Assembly (NCBI RefSeq): GCF_021130785.1
Contig: NW_025776218.1
Location: 1 to 64,000, forward strand
DNA: 64,000 nt
Direction of reading: 5' to 3'
Source: Homalodisca vitripennis
Taxonomy: Eukaryota > Arthropoda > Insecta > Hemiptera > Cicadellidae
Below are positions 10,128 through 19,011 of this stretch, piece after piece. How positions within the stretch are numbered: the first letter of the stretch is position 1; every line of letters begins with the position of its first letter. A program made the position numbers and the translations under genes. Under the pieces are notes generated by a model. The model saw only the letters and a program-made list of their open reading frames with translations. It did not search any database and had not been told where the DNA came from.

Positions 10128-12712
10128 GAAGGGTGTCAGAACCAAAGGAGCTAAGTGCCATTTTTGCCGATTGTTTTTTGTTTTTTTTTTTCTGAAACTG
10201 AATCTACATTGAATTCTTTATATGGAGCCAAGAGAGCTATGTGTCAGTGATATTCCTAGTAGTAGTAACTATCGTCCAGAGGTAGCGCTGGTGGTATCTC
10301 AGGACTCTCTGTGGAGCTAAGAGAGCTAAGTTCCACCCGCTATTTCAGTACATTCGTTGGGCTTTGCGGTCATTATTGTTTGTGAATGCTGTCTTGTGTG
10401 TGATTATGGAGAATAGAGCCTTTACAGAAGATGTTGGTAAACCTGATCGATCACTTAAGAGTATTCAACATAAAGCCAGACTTCGAGAGGAGCCGTACAA
10501 AACTCTGAATTAACAAAATGTTGCAGGCAAACAAGTGCCTTCAAGTAATGTAAGTTGACACAGTTTTAATTGTTTGGTTATGTTCCCTGTGTTTACACTA
10601 TTTGCACTGTAAATTAGTGTTGTGTGTGTGTGTGTTGTGAATACTCATTTTAAAATGTCTGTTTTATACTATTTAAATATTTTTGTTTCAGGAAATTTGT
10701 AAATGCCGATATGACTGCAAACTAATATCTGCTGAACAGAAGTTGAAACTATTCACCACTCTTCATGATTTAGACTTAAATGGACAAGGAAAATACCTTC
10801 TCGGTCGAATTGAATTAATGCCGATTGAAAGAAGACGTCATGGATCATACGAGCAACCAGATAAAAGTAAGTGACAACATACTGTTTCCTACTCCGTACC
10901 AGATGTCCAAGGACAAAATAAACGGGTATGTAAAAAAAGTTTACGGATATTTTTGGAATCAAGTTTTCAAAGAGAGTAGAAATATTAGTTAAGAAGAAGA
11001 AGATGGGAGATACCATCTATAAAGATAAAAGAGGATGAATTAAAACCTTCAAATTTACTTTGGCGGACAGAAATTAAGTAAGATTACATATTAAATCATT
11101 TCCTACAGAACCAAGCCACTACAGCCGGAAGCAATCAGCAAACAGTACCTTAGTCAGGATAGTTTATTTTGTGCATTCAAAGGAAAATATCCCCAAAGTA
11201 AAGTGTCGTTTGCTTTCTACAGAAAGGTTTTTTTAAGTGATTTTCCAAAACTTGCATTTAGGAAACCTCGAACTGACACCTGTACAAAATGTGATCGTCT
11301 CAATAATGAGAGGAAATCCCCAAATAAAATATTGGCTGAAATAGCAAGAAAAAGTTTAGAACTTTGAATCGAAAATCAGAGGCTGCTTACACTGCCATGA
11401 AAAATGATAGTGAAGACTGCTAAGTCCAACAGTGACACAACTACGATTGTAAATGACGTCCAAAAAGTGTTCCAACTACCCAGACTGACTCACTCAGAAA
11501 TGTACTATCTGAGGCAACTAAATTTCTACATATTTGGGATTCATATCTGCGACTCAGGTGATGGTTTAATGTTTATGAAATGAAATGGCTTCATGTTTGT
11601 TTCAAGCCATCAACTCGGGGAGTCTTACTGACAAAAGTCTTCTACGTATACGGAGAGTGACAACAGCTGCGGGCAGATCAAAAATCGAATGATGATATTT
11701 CTTTCCATTTTTCTTGTTTCAGTTGGAATTTTTGATCAAATAGACCACAAATTTTTTGTTGTAGGCCACAGTTTTTCGGCCGCAGATAAGAGATTTTGCG
11801 TTAATAGAGAAACGCTGGACACACTGTAATGCTGAAGTAATGAGTGATATTAAAAAGGTGATACATTCAGCGAGGACTGATAAACCTTTTAAAACGTTTG
11901 AAATGGCAGGAAAGTTTCTAGACTTCAATAAAGTTTCAAAGCAAGCCTTAAACACAGCAAAGTTAAGCATTTCAAGGACAGCTTGGATTCGCATTGATAA
12001 GAAAAATCCAGGTGTAATAAAAACAAAACATACTTTCAATGAAGCAGAGGCCGGGGTACAAACTAATGTTTTTAAAAAGGGTATTTATGTTGAGAAAATT
12101 AAGTTATCTTGTTTTTCTGCGCTCCCAGAACTCAGTTTAACAGAATCGAAGAAGACTGACATACGTTAAATGATTCCTTTCTTAAAGGAGGAGAATAAAC
12201 TTTTTTACAACGATCTTTTATCAGGATAAACTCCACCAGTAAATATAAGTGGAATTTTTTTTAATGAGGAGATTTTTATTCGTTTGGTAAGAGAAAGGCT
12301 AATTTTTAATTTGTGTACCTCGAAAACCCCTGAGTGATTGTTAAAATGTATTCAAACCATATTTATTAAATCAATAATATAACAATAATACATATGAAAA
12401 GACCGTGTAGTTTGTTTATTGTTTTCTAGTATAACTTTTTACACTTGTAAATTGCAGTTAGAGTTAGCTCTTTTTGCTCGAAACCGAAGGTGGACTTAGC
12501 TCTTTTCAATATATCGCCATATTTTTGTCTATTTATTCCACAACCAATTGGAGTATTTCTACAATTTTTTGGATTTAGATTAGGAATGGTAAGTCTTGTG
12601 TCATACATTTTTTTCAAACCCAAAACTACAATATTACATAAAATAACATTATTTTTTTAATTCCTGTAAATTTGGTTTTTGGGACTTAGCTCCTTTGGCT
12701 CTAACACCCTTC
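10128..12712 (+). mobile_element. DUF7869-like DNA transposon, copy a
   Basis: Terminal inverted repeats start GAAGGGTGTCAGAACC (left) and GAAGGGTGTTAGAGCC (right, inward). Both continue AAAGGAGCTAAG. They are flanked by AAAT on each side (10124-10127; 12713-12716), consistent with a 4-bp target duplication. Degenerate internal copies of 'GAGCYAAGAGAGCTA' occur near 10213 and 10305, and 'TTAGCTCTTTT' near 12463 and 12497, forming subterminal repeats. The interior is filled by one plus-strand transposase-like gene, then about 540 bp of AT-rich untranslated sequence (12168-12712). Confidence 0.8.
10406..12167 (+). pseudogene. DUF7869-like putative transposase, copy a
   Basis: Exon 1 (10406-10549, 'MENRAFTEDVGKPD', with one internal stop) ends at GTAAGT. 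Exon 2 starts at 10692 after TTTCAG with the N-terminal Cys motif 'CKCRYDCKLISAEQKLKLF'. Frameshifted blocks follow in family order: 'KRVCKK' (10920), 'FRKPRTDTCTKCDRLNNE' (11256), 'VNDVQKVFQLPRLTHSEMY' (11445), 'SDSCGGQIKNRMM' (11658), 'FVVGHSFSAADRDFALIEK' (about 11757) and a C-terminal block from 11840 to the stop at 12167. The order and motifs match copies b-e. I recall this domain as DUF7869; that name is from memory. The D, D, H and D/E positions resemble a DDE nuclease, which is inference. At least four frame breaks make it inactive. Confidence 0.75.
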
Positions 12713-12733
12713 AAATAATGAAAAAAACTCTTC

Positions 12734-13606
12734 ATGAACTTCATTGACATCGCTCTGTTCAATGCATTTGTTCTGTATTCAAATAATACTGATAGACCAG
12801 TTTCAAGGTATGAATTTTTGGAAGCTTGTAAAAAATATATAGAGAAAAATGGAGAAGGATGGGACTTCCAGGTATTGATAATTTTAAAATATATGAAAAA
12901 TGAAGCAGGAAAGTGGGGACGACAGCATATAAATAATTGGAAAAACTTTGAACAATTTTATAGGAGTTTTAAAGGGAAATATTGGTCCATAGGAGAACAG
13001 AAAAAATTTGAAAAAGAACTAATGGGTAACGGTACATATAGGGTTGGATTTGATAATCTAGTAACCTACGTATTGGAATTTTATAATAAAAGCCAGTATT
13101 TAGAAACTAGAATTGACATGGGAACATTCCTAGCATGTATAAGCAAACATGTTCCTAGAACCATAAGTAGTGCAATTGCTGCAGCCCAAAATGTTGAAAG
13201 ATCAGAAGATCTAGAAAACCTGTTGAATCAACTTAATATACTGAATACTGACACATATAGAAGTTATGACAGATCATTTGATATGAGAAATGAGACAATA
13301 CTCAATAAAAATGTAAATCAATACAAGAATTTAGGACATAGAGATACACCATATAGAGGGACACAAGTCAGAGGGAATATTAGAGGAAATAATTTGACTA
13401 GAGTAGGCTCATACTACAATAGTGACACATATAATAGGGAGAGAGTAGAGTTTGAGAATGATAGGAGAAGACAAAGTAATAATAGGGGTAGAGATACAAA
13501 TGATTATGGAAAGGAGAAAGAAAGGTATGAAAACAACGAAACGAGGCATCAGAGAGATCTATATGAATATACAAGGGGAAGAGGAAGTATGAGAGGTAAT
13601 AGATGA
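12734..13606 (+). CDS. Retroelement gag-like protein
   Basis: A 290-codon open frame. Residues ~45-180 ('FEQFYRSFKGKYWSIGEQ', 'TFLACISKHVPRTIS') resemble a retrotransposon gag capsid, with the YWS-Q pattern seen in many insect Ty3/gypsy gags. The last 90 residues are rich in Arg, Gly, Asn and Tyr with RG/RGN repeats and no CCHC knuckle, suggesting RNA binding through an RG tail. The first ~35 residues ('FIDIALFNAFVLYSNN', 'RYEF') look unlike gag and more like the piggyBac C-terminal 'DIALxNAxxLY' block, so the N-terminus may be chimeric. The frame opens 22 bp after the right end of transposon a. The remaining pol-like domains follow downstream on the same strand. Confidence 0.6.
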   Translation: MNFIDIALFNAFVLYSNNTDRPVSRYEFLEACKKYIEKNGEGWDFQVLIILKYMKNEAGKWGRQHINNWKNFEQFYRSFKGKYWSIGEQKKFEKELMGNGTYRVGFDNLVTYVLEFYNKSQYLETRIDMGTFLACISKHVPRTISSAIAAAQNVERSEDLENLLNQLNILNTDTYRSYDRSFDMRNETILNKNVNQYKNLGHRDTPYRGTQVRGNIRGNNLTRVGSYYNSDTYNRERVEFENDRRRQSNNRGRDTNDYGKEKERYENNETRHQRDLYEYTRGRGSMRGNR

Positions 13607-13698
13607 CTAGAGGAAAACAGGATGGAAAACAAATGGGTAGGACAGGCTAGAATGAAGGAAACGATTGAGAAAAGGAACCTAATTTTGAGGGATACCAA

Positions 13699-14280
13699 AT
13701 GATAGGAGATTCTCAACTTAGGAGATTTGGGGAAAAATAATGAATTTAAGAGGTGAATATAGAGAGAAAGGAGGAAAGAGAATTAACTTATGCATAGGAG
13801 GTCAGACAATTGAACAGTTAACCAGAGAGCTAAAACATACAAATGATTTAGAAAAACAGCTAATAGTAATGATAGGTACAAATGATTTATTAAAGGATAA
13901 AGAAGTAAAAAACATTTGTAATGATTATGAAAAACTAGTAGAGGTTTTACTGGAGAAAGCTGATAAAATAATCTTGGTAACAATTCCACCCATACCAAAG
14001 TTAGGTGAGAATGACAGATTTCATTTAAATAAACTTGAGAGAATAAATGAACATATAAAAAGTAAAGAAAATAATGAAAAAGTTACAGTTTTAGAAGTGG
14101 CAGAGAAGTATTATGATAACTATGATAGTACAGACTGTAATGTGAAATTATATGAAAAAGAAATATTCTATAAAGGAAAATGGTGTGTGAAGATTTAATA
14201 CATCTGAATAAAGAGGGTCTAACAATTCTAGCAAATGAGCTTAGAAATCTGATAAGATCAGATAAGAAAAAATCCGGACT
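13699..14280 (+). pseudogene. SGNH-hydrolase-like domain of retroelement
   Basis: Three overlapping plus-strand frames together give the four SGNH/GDSL blocks in order: 'MIGDSQLRRFG' (13699, GDS nucleophile Ser), 'LCIGGQTIEQL' (about 13790, Gly block), 'VMIGTNDLLKD' (about 13865, GxND block) and 'DLIHLNKEGLTILANEL' (about 14192, DxxH block). Between them lies 'KIILVTIPPIP', a typical core strand. One-base frame breaks occur near 13735 and near 14190, where the next frame begins inside the domain. It sits between gag and protease, so it would be part of the gag-pol polyprotein, perhaps as an esterase. SGNH esterases are known in ORF1 of some LINEs; one inside an LTR element is unusual. Confidence 0.65.
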
Positions 14281-15154
14281 AAGACTAGGGGTGAATACAG
14301 CTTTTATACCAGAAAATGACATCTTTGATGAATTGACCAATAAAGATAATTGTAATAAAATTCCCATAAAACCAGTAGCGGAAGCACTACCTGAGATACT
14401 TGGAAAAATAAATAAAGAGGAGTATCACATGATAATAGATTCAGGAAGCCAGGCGACAATAATGTCAGAAAAGTATTATAATGAGATAAAAGAAAGAAGT
14501 GTACTTGAAATTTTAGAGCTGCCGGTAACAAATTTAAGTATAATAGGAGTAACAGGTATTAGAAGTAAAAAGATTGATAATCAGGTCATGATAGAGGTGG
14601 AAATAGAGAATAAAATATTTCAAATAAATTTTCTAGTAGTTAAAGCAGTGAACTTGGGAATAATACTAGGATGTGACTTCTTAAGAGAACACAATGCAAA
14701 AATTGACTTTGAGCATGGTAAGATAAAGTTGGAGGTAGATAAAGAAGCATTAAATGTTGAATTTACTGAATCAAACAGTGAATCAGAGGATATAGTCAAT
14801 GGTATAAAGTTAATTAGGTGCAATTACATAAATACATTAGTAAGTGAAGATGAGCTGAAAAATTCTTGGAACAACATAGAACTTTTATGTAAAACACATG
14901 CAGAAAAAAGGAATAAAAGACATGATGAGAAATTAAATCCAGTTAAGTATAGAATAGGTGACAAAGTATTAGTAAAAAACCATATTTTATCAAATGCATT
15001 AGATAAGAAGATTAAAAAATATTTCTTACTTTATGAAGGATCATATGTAATCGCAGGCATTAAAAGAGAAAATGCATATGCATTAACCAGACTAGACAAT
15101 AATGAATTCTTTGGGATCCGTAATGTAAGAGAACTAAAGAGATTCATAGAATAA
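14180..15154 (+). CDS. Retroelement protease fused to integrase C-terminus
   Basis: A 324-codon open frame. Residues 1-30 finish the SGNH domain. Residues ~85-200 are a retropepsin: 'MIIDSGSQATIMSEKYY' (DSG active site), 'LSIIGVTG' and 'ILGCDFLREHNAKIDF' (the flap-end and I-L-G motif). After about residue 235 the sequence becomes an integrase tail: 'NKRHDEKLNPVKYRIGDKVL', then 'KKYFLLYEGSYVIAG' and 'NEFFGIRNVRELKRF', matching the GPY/F-type C-terminal domain. Reverse transcriptase, RNase H and the integrase catalytic core (about 900 residues in Ty3/gypsy elements) are absent, yet the frame is open across the join. This copy would be non-autonomous. Stop at 15152-15154 is followed by a long AT-rich 3' region. 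Confidence 0.75.
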   Translation: MVCEDLIHLNKEGLTILANELRNLIRSDKKKSGLRLGVNTAFIPENDIFDELTNKDNCNKIPIKPVAEALPEILGKINKEEYHMIIDSGSQATIMSEKYYNEIKERSVLEILELPVTNLSIIGVTGIRSKKIDNQVMIEVEIENKIFQINFLVVKAVNLGIILGCDFLREHNAKIDFEHGKIKLEVDKEALNVEFTESNSESEDIVNGIKLIRCNYINTLVSEDELKNSWNNIELLCKTHAEKRNKRHDEKLNPVKYRIGDKVLVKNHILSNALDKKIKKYFLLYEGSYVIAGIKRENAYALTRLDNNEFFGIRNVRELKRFIE

Positions 15155-15469
15155 GAGTAAGTCAGATTAGTATAAGGTTGTATAAATATTTAGAATAAGA
15201 TGTGACAAGGATAATGTAATATAGTATATAGTGTATGTAATATGTTTCCAGTAGGAGATGACAATATAAGGATATTACAATATTGTTTATCAGTAAGAAT
15301 ATATTTAGGATTTTTACAAGGTATTTGTGTATTATTATAACTTGTGAGTGTATAATCTAATAGAGTTAACTTGTATTGAACATTATGTTATGTGAAATGG
15401 GCACATTAAACATATATTCAAAACATATAGAGGTTACATGTATCATGTAAAATATTTAAAACTTTAGTA

Positions 15470-15690
15470 CTGTTCTTATATATTATATTCATTGATATTT
15501 GTATTAATTGTAATTTGTGTAATTGATTTATATGTACATTAAAATTTGTGTAATCATTTAATGTTAATTGTAATTTGTGTAGCTGATTTATATATTCATT
15601 GATATTTGTATTAATTGTAATTTGTGTAATTGATTTATATGTACACTGTAATTTGTGTAAACATTTAGTAAATTGTAATTTGTGTAATAT
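15470..15690. repeat. AT-rich tandem repeats in retroelement 3' region
   Basis: The words 'TAATTTGTGTAATTGATTTA' and 'TTCATTGATATTTGTATTAA' recur. A block of about 110 bp appears twice (about 15483-15590 and 15591-15690) in diverged form. It lies in the 700-bp untranslated interval between the integrase-tail stop and LTR 2, in which nothing else is evident. Confidence 0.7.
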
Positions 15691-15905
15691 GATTGTAAGC
15701 ATTTGCTTTGATATTTTACTTTCTTTTAAATGAATACTTTTAAACAAAATTATCAAGAAATTTAAATAATAGCTTAATTGAACAAAAATTTAAAAATTGG
15801 AGGAGAAATATAAATTGATAACAAATATGTGATCAATTTATATTTGGGGGTTGTGTAACAGGTCAAATTACGACATTTGAATATTCGCGGGGAATTGGCA
15901 GACTG

Positions 15906-16130
15906 TGACGTCAATGAATCGGCAGACTGTGACGTCAGTGAATCACATGTTGTCGGAATTGAAATTTATTTAACTAATAACGAAGAAATTTATTGAACTT
16001 TATACGGGAAAAGATTTGATAAATTAAAATGAAGTAAACATAACCAAAATTCGTGTTTTACAAATACACTAAATAGAATTACGCAGAAAAGTCAATTGTG
16101 GGATGAATGACTTGTATATTGATGACGTCA
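15906..16130 (+). promoter_or_regulatory. Three CRE-type TGACGTCA octamers in LTR U3
   Basis: Perfect TGACGTCA palindromes at 15906-15913, 15930-15937 and 16123-16130. The first two lie in a 24-bp tandem repeat (CGGCAGACTGTGACGTCA type). All three are kept in LTR 1 (6122-6129, 6098-6105, 5905-5912) and in the more divergent LTR 3 (33190-33197, 33214-33221, 33407-33414). TGACGTCA is the consensus site for CREB/ATF bZIP factors, so these are likely transcription elements of the LTR promoter. Binding is inferred. Confidence 0.6.
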
Positions 16131-16661
16131 TAAAGCACATGTTTGCTAAAAATTTAAATAAAAAGCTTTGAAAAAAATAATAAAAAGAAAATAGAAAGAC
16201 TTAAATTGATTAATTATAGTAAACGTGATAAATTTTCAACAATTATAAGAAAAGAATCAAATTATATTTATTCGTGAAGACGCTGATTTGAACGAGAGAG
16301 GGGATGAGTATTGTTTTGAGTCGGTATCCGTCGTTTTTATACGGAGATTCGGTCTTCTCTCACCAGACTTGAAGCAAGGAGGTTGTGTTGATTCTCCTGG
16401 GATAGTAGTGATCTGTTGTATAGTGTATTGAAATTTAATCAAGGATGGGATATTGTTTTTAGACTTTTAAATTATCAAAGCATTGCAAGGTGAGTGAAAT
16501 TATAATATGTGTTGAGAGTGTGACATTTAATAAATTAATCTCGTGGTCACTTGGTTTGACTTTCTTTGAATATCCCTTATATAAAATGTGTGATGGAGTG
16601 ATATTAAATTTTGTAATCATTACTTAACATATTTTTGGAACCCTGAGATACACACAGACTT

Positions 16662-16685
16662 GTCTCTGGTGATAACACCAGAGAC
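16662..16685 (+). other. Perfect hairpin in LTR
   Basis: GTCTCTGGTG-ATAA-CACCAGAGAC: a 10-bp perfect stem with a 4-base loop, also present in LTR 1 (about 5355-5378) and eroded in LTR 3 (near 35186). It lies downstream of the candidate splice donor, so it would be in the transcribed leader. Possible roles are packaging or RNA structure; neither is shown. Confidence 0.6.
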
Positions 16686-16742
16686 GTTCAAATTTAATAA
16701 GTTTTGAGTAGTACCAAGGGAATACAGCTAGCATTGGGCAAG

Positions 16743-16820
16743 ATGGCGACCGATACCATGATGAGCAACATGGTACAACAACGTGCCACTGGTGACAAAA
16801 GGCGTACAACTACATGGTGA
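16743..16820 (+). CDS. Short conserved ORF in LTR 2
   Basis: A 25-codon frame starting in good context (CAAGATGG). It resembles the 30-codon frame at the same place in LTR 3 ('MVQQRATGDKR' versus 'MVQQRGTGNKK'). LTR 1 has the same frame starting 'MVTDTMM'. Conservation over the much more diverged LTR 3 suggests a leader peptide or the start of gag read through the leader, but the shared sequence is short and could be DNA conservation only. Confidence 0.3.
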   Translation: MATDTMMSNMVQQRATGDKRRTTTW

Positions 16821-16850
16821 GTCAACAACTCTAAAGAACCGACTAACAAT

Positions 16851-17014
16851 AAATTGACACAACCACGTCGAGGGGATCCGCAGCAAATTGACGCAGTCAA
16901 GGTAAAGGGTTTTCAGCAAATTATCGCAACCAACGTGGGGGTGACACACAGCAAATTGGCGCTATAACCTGGGACTTGCATCAAATTGACGCTGCCAAAG
17001 TGGGGCTCTCATCA
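16851..17014 (+). repeat. Array of primer-binding-site-like units at LTR 3' end
   Basis: Five units start at 16851, 16885, 16918, 16953 and 16983 (spacing 34, 33, 35, 30, 31 bp). Each begins AAATT(G/A)(G/A/T)CGC or AAATTGACAC, followed by a YAACCnACGnGGGG-like core and ending C(A)GC or CATC. Each resembles the putative PBS next to LTR 1. LTR 1 has the same five units, while solo LTR 3 has only the first two and then ends with CA and a target duplication. Spacing and sequence variation exclude a simple microsatellite. Confidence 0.7.
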
Positions 17015-18649
17015 AAATAACGGTCACAGGGTAAAAATGAGTGACCCCTTATGGGGAAATATTGATCAACACTTTTAAATCGATTCAAAGACACTAAGGC
17101 ATTAGCCAGTCGGATCAATGAATGTTTTTTATTCTGCCCCCCCGCATCCGTCTGAGAATATATGAAGATTTTCAACACCTGCCATATTATGTTCTTCTAG
17201 GTAATTAAGTATAAAGGTACAAACTTCGTATGGGCTTTTCCCGGCAACACCTTCATGGTACATATAAAAACACAGCAGTGTTGTCTTTCAAGTTATGTAT
17301 GCAGAACAAACTCACAGTTAAATGCCGCAAAATAGAAACTTTCTTGTATCGGGATAGTAGGCAGTTGTATATTCTGCATAAAATCAATGCATATACCACC
17401 AATTTTGCTTTTACTATTTTTCACTGCAGTTGTAACTTGCTGGATTGTTTTGGAAAATTGTTTAGCTCGCCTAATATGGACAACTTTTTCTACAAACAAA
17501 AACATGTTTTGCAGTTTCATTAATGAACTTACTTTTTATTTTAACATCAAGTGCTTCGCAGGTGCAGCATGTGTCTACCTGAGGGCGTCCCAAAGTGTAG
17601 TTTAAAGTTTTCTTTGAAGATTTTAAGATAGTACTTAGAGCCTACATCAATATCTGGGTGTGCCTGCCTGAATAACTTGAACATTTCAAGAACATTGAGC
17701 TGTTCATTAAGATAATGATATTCTTTAGAGCTGTAGTGAGCGATCTTGACTGGGAAAGATGCAATATGTGATTTAATAGCAGAAACCACAGTTTCTGGTT
17801 TGGACAGAAACGTTTTTTCCACGTTTATCAATGGGAGATTTCCCCAATATCATTAAGCTGTTTATTCTGCATATGCGGGCAGGAGTGATAGCATGAATGT
17901 TACAGAAAGCCTTCTGATATACCTGATGTTTACCATTAGGAGTGTTCACCTCATAGATGAATGAAGCTTGGCGGTCAGGTTTGTTTGATTCTGTATTAGG
18001 TTTTCTCCTCCTTTGTTGCTTAACCTCCGATGCTGCCATCAGTTGTTGCAGGTAATTATCTTGCTCGTTTTTAGAATTTAAGCTTCTAAAATTGTCGTAA
18101 ATCTGCTTCCTGGCATCTTCTGGCAATTTAGAGTAGCACTTTCGGCGACATCTGAAACAACACACATCATGTAGGCCTATGTATATAAACAATACGCAAT
18201 TTGAGTTAGCTTAAATAGTGCTAAACATTGTGTTTGGGTACAGGGTATAAAATATGTGATATTTTTTATGTTTGAATATTACTGATAAAAATATCTACAG
18301 AAGTTAAAATAATAGGCTATGACAAATCACTTAACCTAACCTCTAAAATGATAAGAGCTGAGACAGTAGTATTTTTCATTGTCAACAACACACTTTAGAG
18401 TTTACAATACAGGATGAATACTAAACACTTGTCATACTTAAAGTAATTTTTAATGCATAATTTACTTACTTGCAATCATTGCCAGGTGTAAGTGCATCGA
18501 TCTGTTTTTCCTGTGTGAGAAACATAAGCCGAACCAGTCACTCTTGCTCTTTTTATAACTTCAAACTTGTAGTTTTCTTTGGGTCTCTCGACCATTTTCC
18601 TTATAGTAATATTACAATATTGACTTGTTACCGGTACTTCTAAATTCAT
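17015..18649 (-). pseudogene. DUF7869-like putative transposase, copy b, cut by LTR 2
   Basis: Exon 1 runs from ATG at 18649 ('MNLEVPVTSQYCNITI') to 18470. Its donor GTAAGT and the acceptor TTTCAG at 18152 join 'GNDCK' to 'CRRKCYSKLPEDARKQIY' in frame, giving the conserved CxCRxKC motif (one frameshift lies within exon 1). Downstream blocks are 'QKAFCNIHAITPARICRIN' (about 17900), 'YLNEQLNVLEMFKLFRQ' (about 17700), 'SPYEVCTFILNYLEEHN' (about 17220), 'AGGQNKKHSLIRLANAL' (about 17140) and 'RGHSFLPCDRYF' at 17050-17015. There the reading stops at the outer end of LTR 2. The last Glu-containing block and the C-terminus are missing. Several frameshifts are present. Confidence 0.75.
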
Positions 18650-18990
18650 CTTAGAAACAATAAGTAATAATGACAACAAAGTCAAGCTGACTGTGATTCA
18701 CATTCACATTCACTACAGCAGGCTAGCCTCTGCAACTGCAAATAAATGGCATCAGCTGTTGGCTGAGAACAGCTGACTGCTCAGTTCATCTGATTCTAGC
18801 AGAAACAACACAAGTCACTGACTTATGCTGTTTCTGAAATGAGTTAAAATTTCTATTATGCTATTAATAGTGATAGAATACCTGACTTGTGTTGTTTTTG
18901 TATGGAAAACGTGTATCTACATATGAAGATGTAAAAAACACTGCTAACACAATTTCACAAGAAATGACTTATGCTGTTTCTAAAATGACC
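18650..18990. repeat. Subterminal repeats upstream of copy b
   Basis: GACTTATGCTGTTTCTRAAA occurs at about 18818-18838 and 18966-18986, and the related TGACTTGTGTTGTTTTTG is nearby in both orientations (18800, 18882). Read inward from the outer end, the sequence is GGGTCATTTTAGAAACAGCA followed by TAAGTCATTTC. This is similar in layout to the ends of copies a and c. It probably marks the 5' terminus of transposon b near 18990. The other end is lost. Confidence 0.55.
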
Positions 18991-19011
18991 CATTCAATTC
19001 ATTTTGTCAAC

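Larger units (their letters stand above)
15854..17014 (+). repeat. LTR 2 of gypsy-like family, plus orientation
   Basis: About 1,161 bp, TGTAACAGG...CATCA, nearly identical to LTR 1 in inverted orientation. A G-run (TTTGGGGG) just upstream could be the polypurine tract. It directly follows the retroelement body, so it is the 3' LTR of that element. The right flank is not retroelement but the interrupted DUF7869-like gene b, which starts at 17015. The LTR contains TGACGTCA sites, a candidate splice donor (CAAG/GTGAGTG near 16486), a U5 hairpin, a short ORF and five primer-binding-site-like units. Confidence 0.88.

Noticed and set aside
9665..12712. Complete Tigger element
   Set aside because: Only one end is seen. 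The next gene and the right terminal repeat belong to DUF7869-like transposon a.
15418..15756. 112-codon minus-strand frame
   Set aside because: Translation of tandem AT-rich repeats in the retroelement 3' region; repetitive low-complexity product.
16851..17014. CRISPR-like regular repeats
   Set aside because: Units are contiguous, degenerate, 30-35 bp, with no unique spacers, and lie in an LTR of a eukaryotic element.
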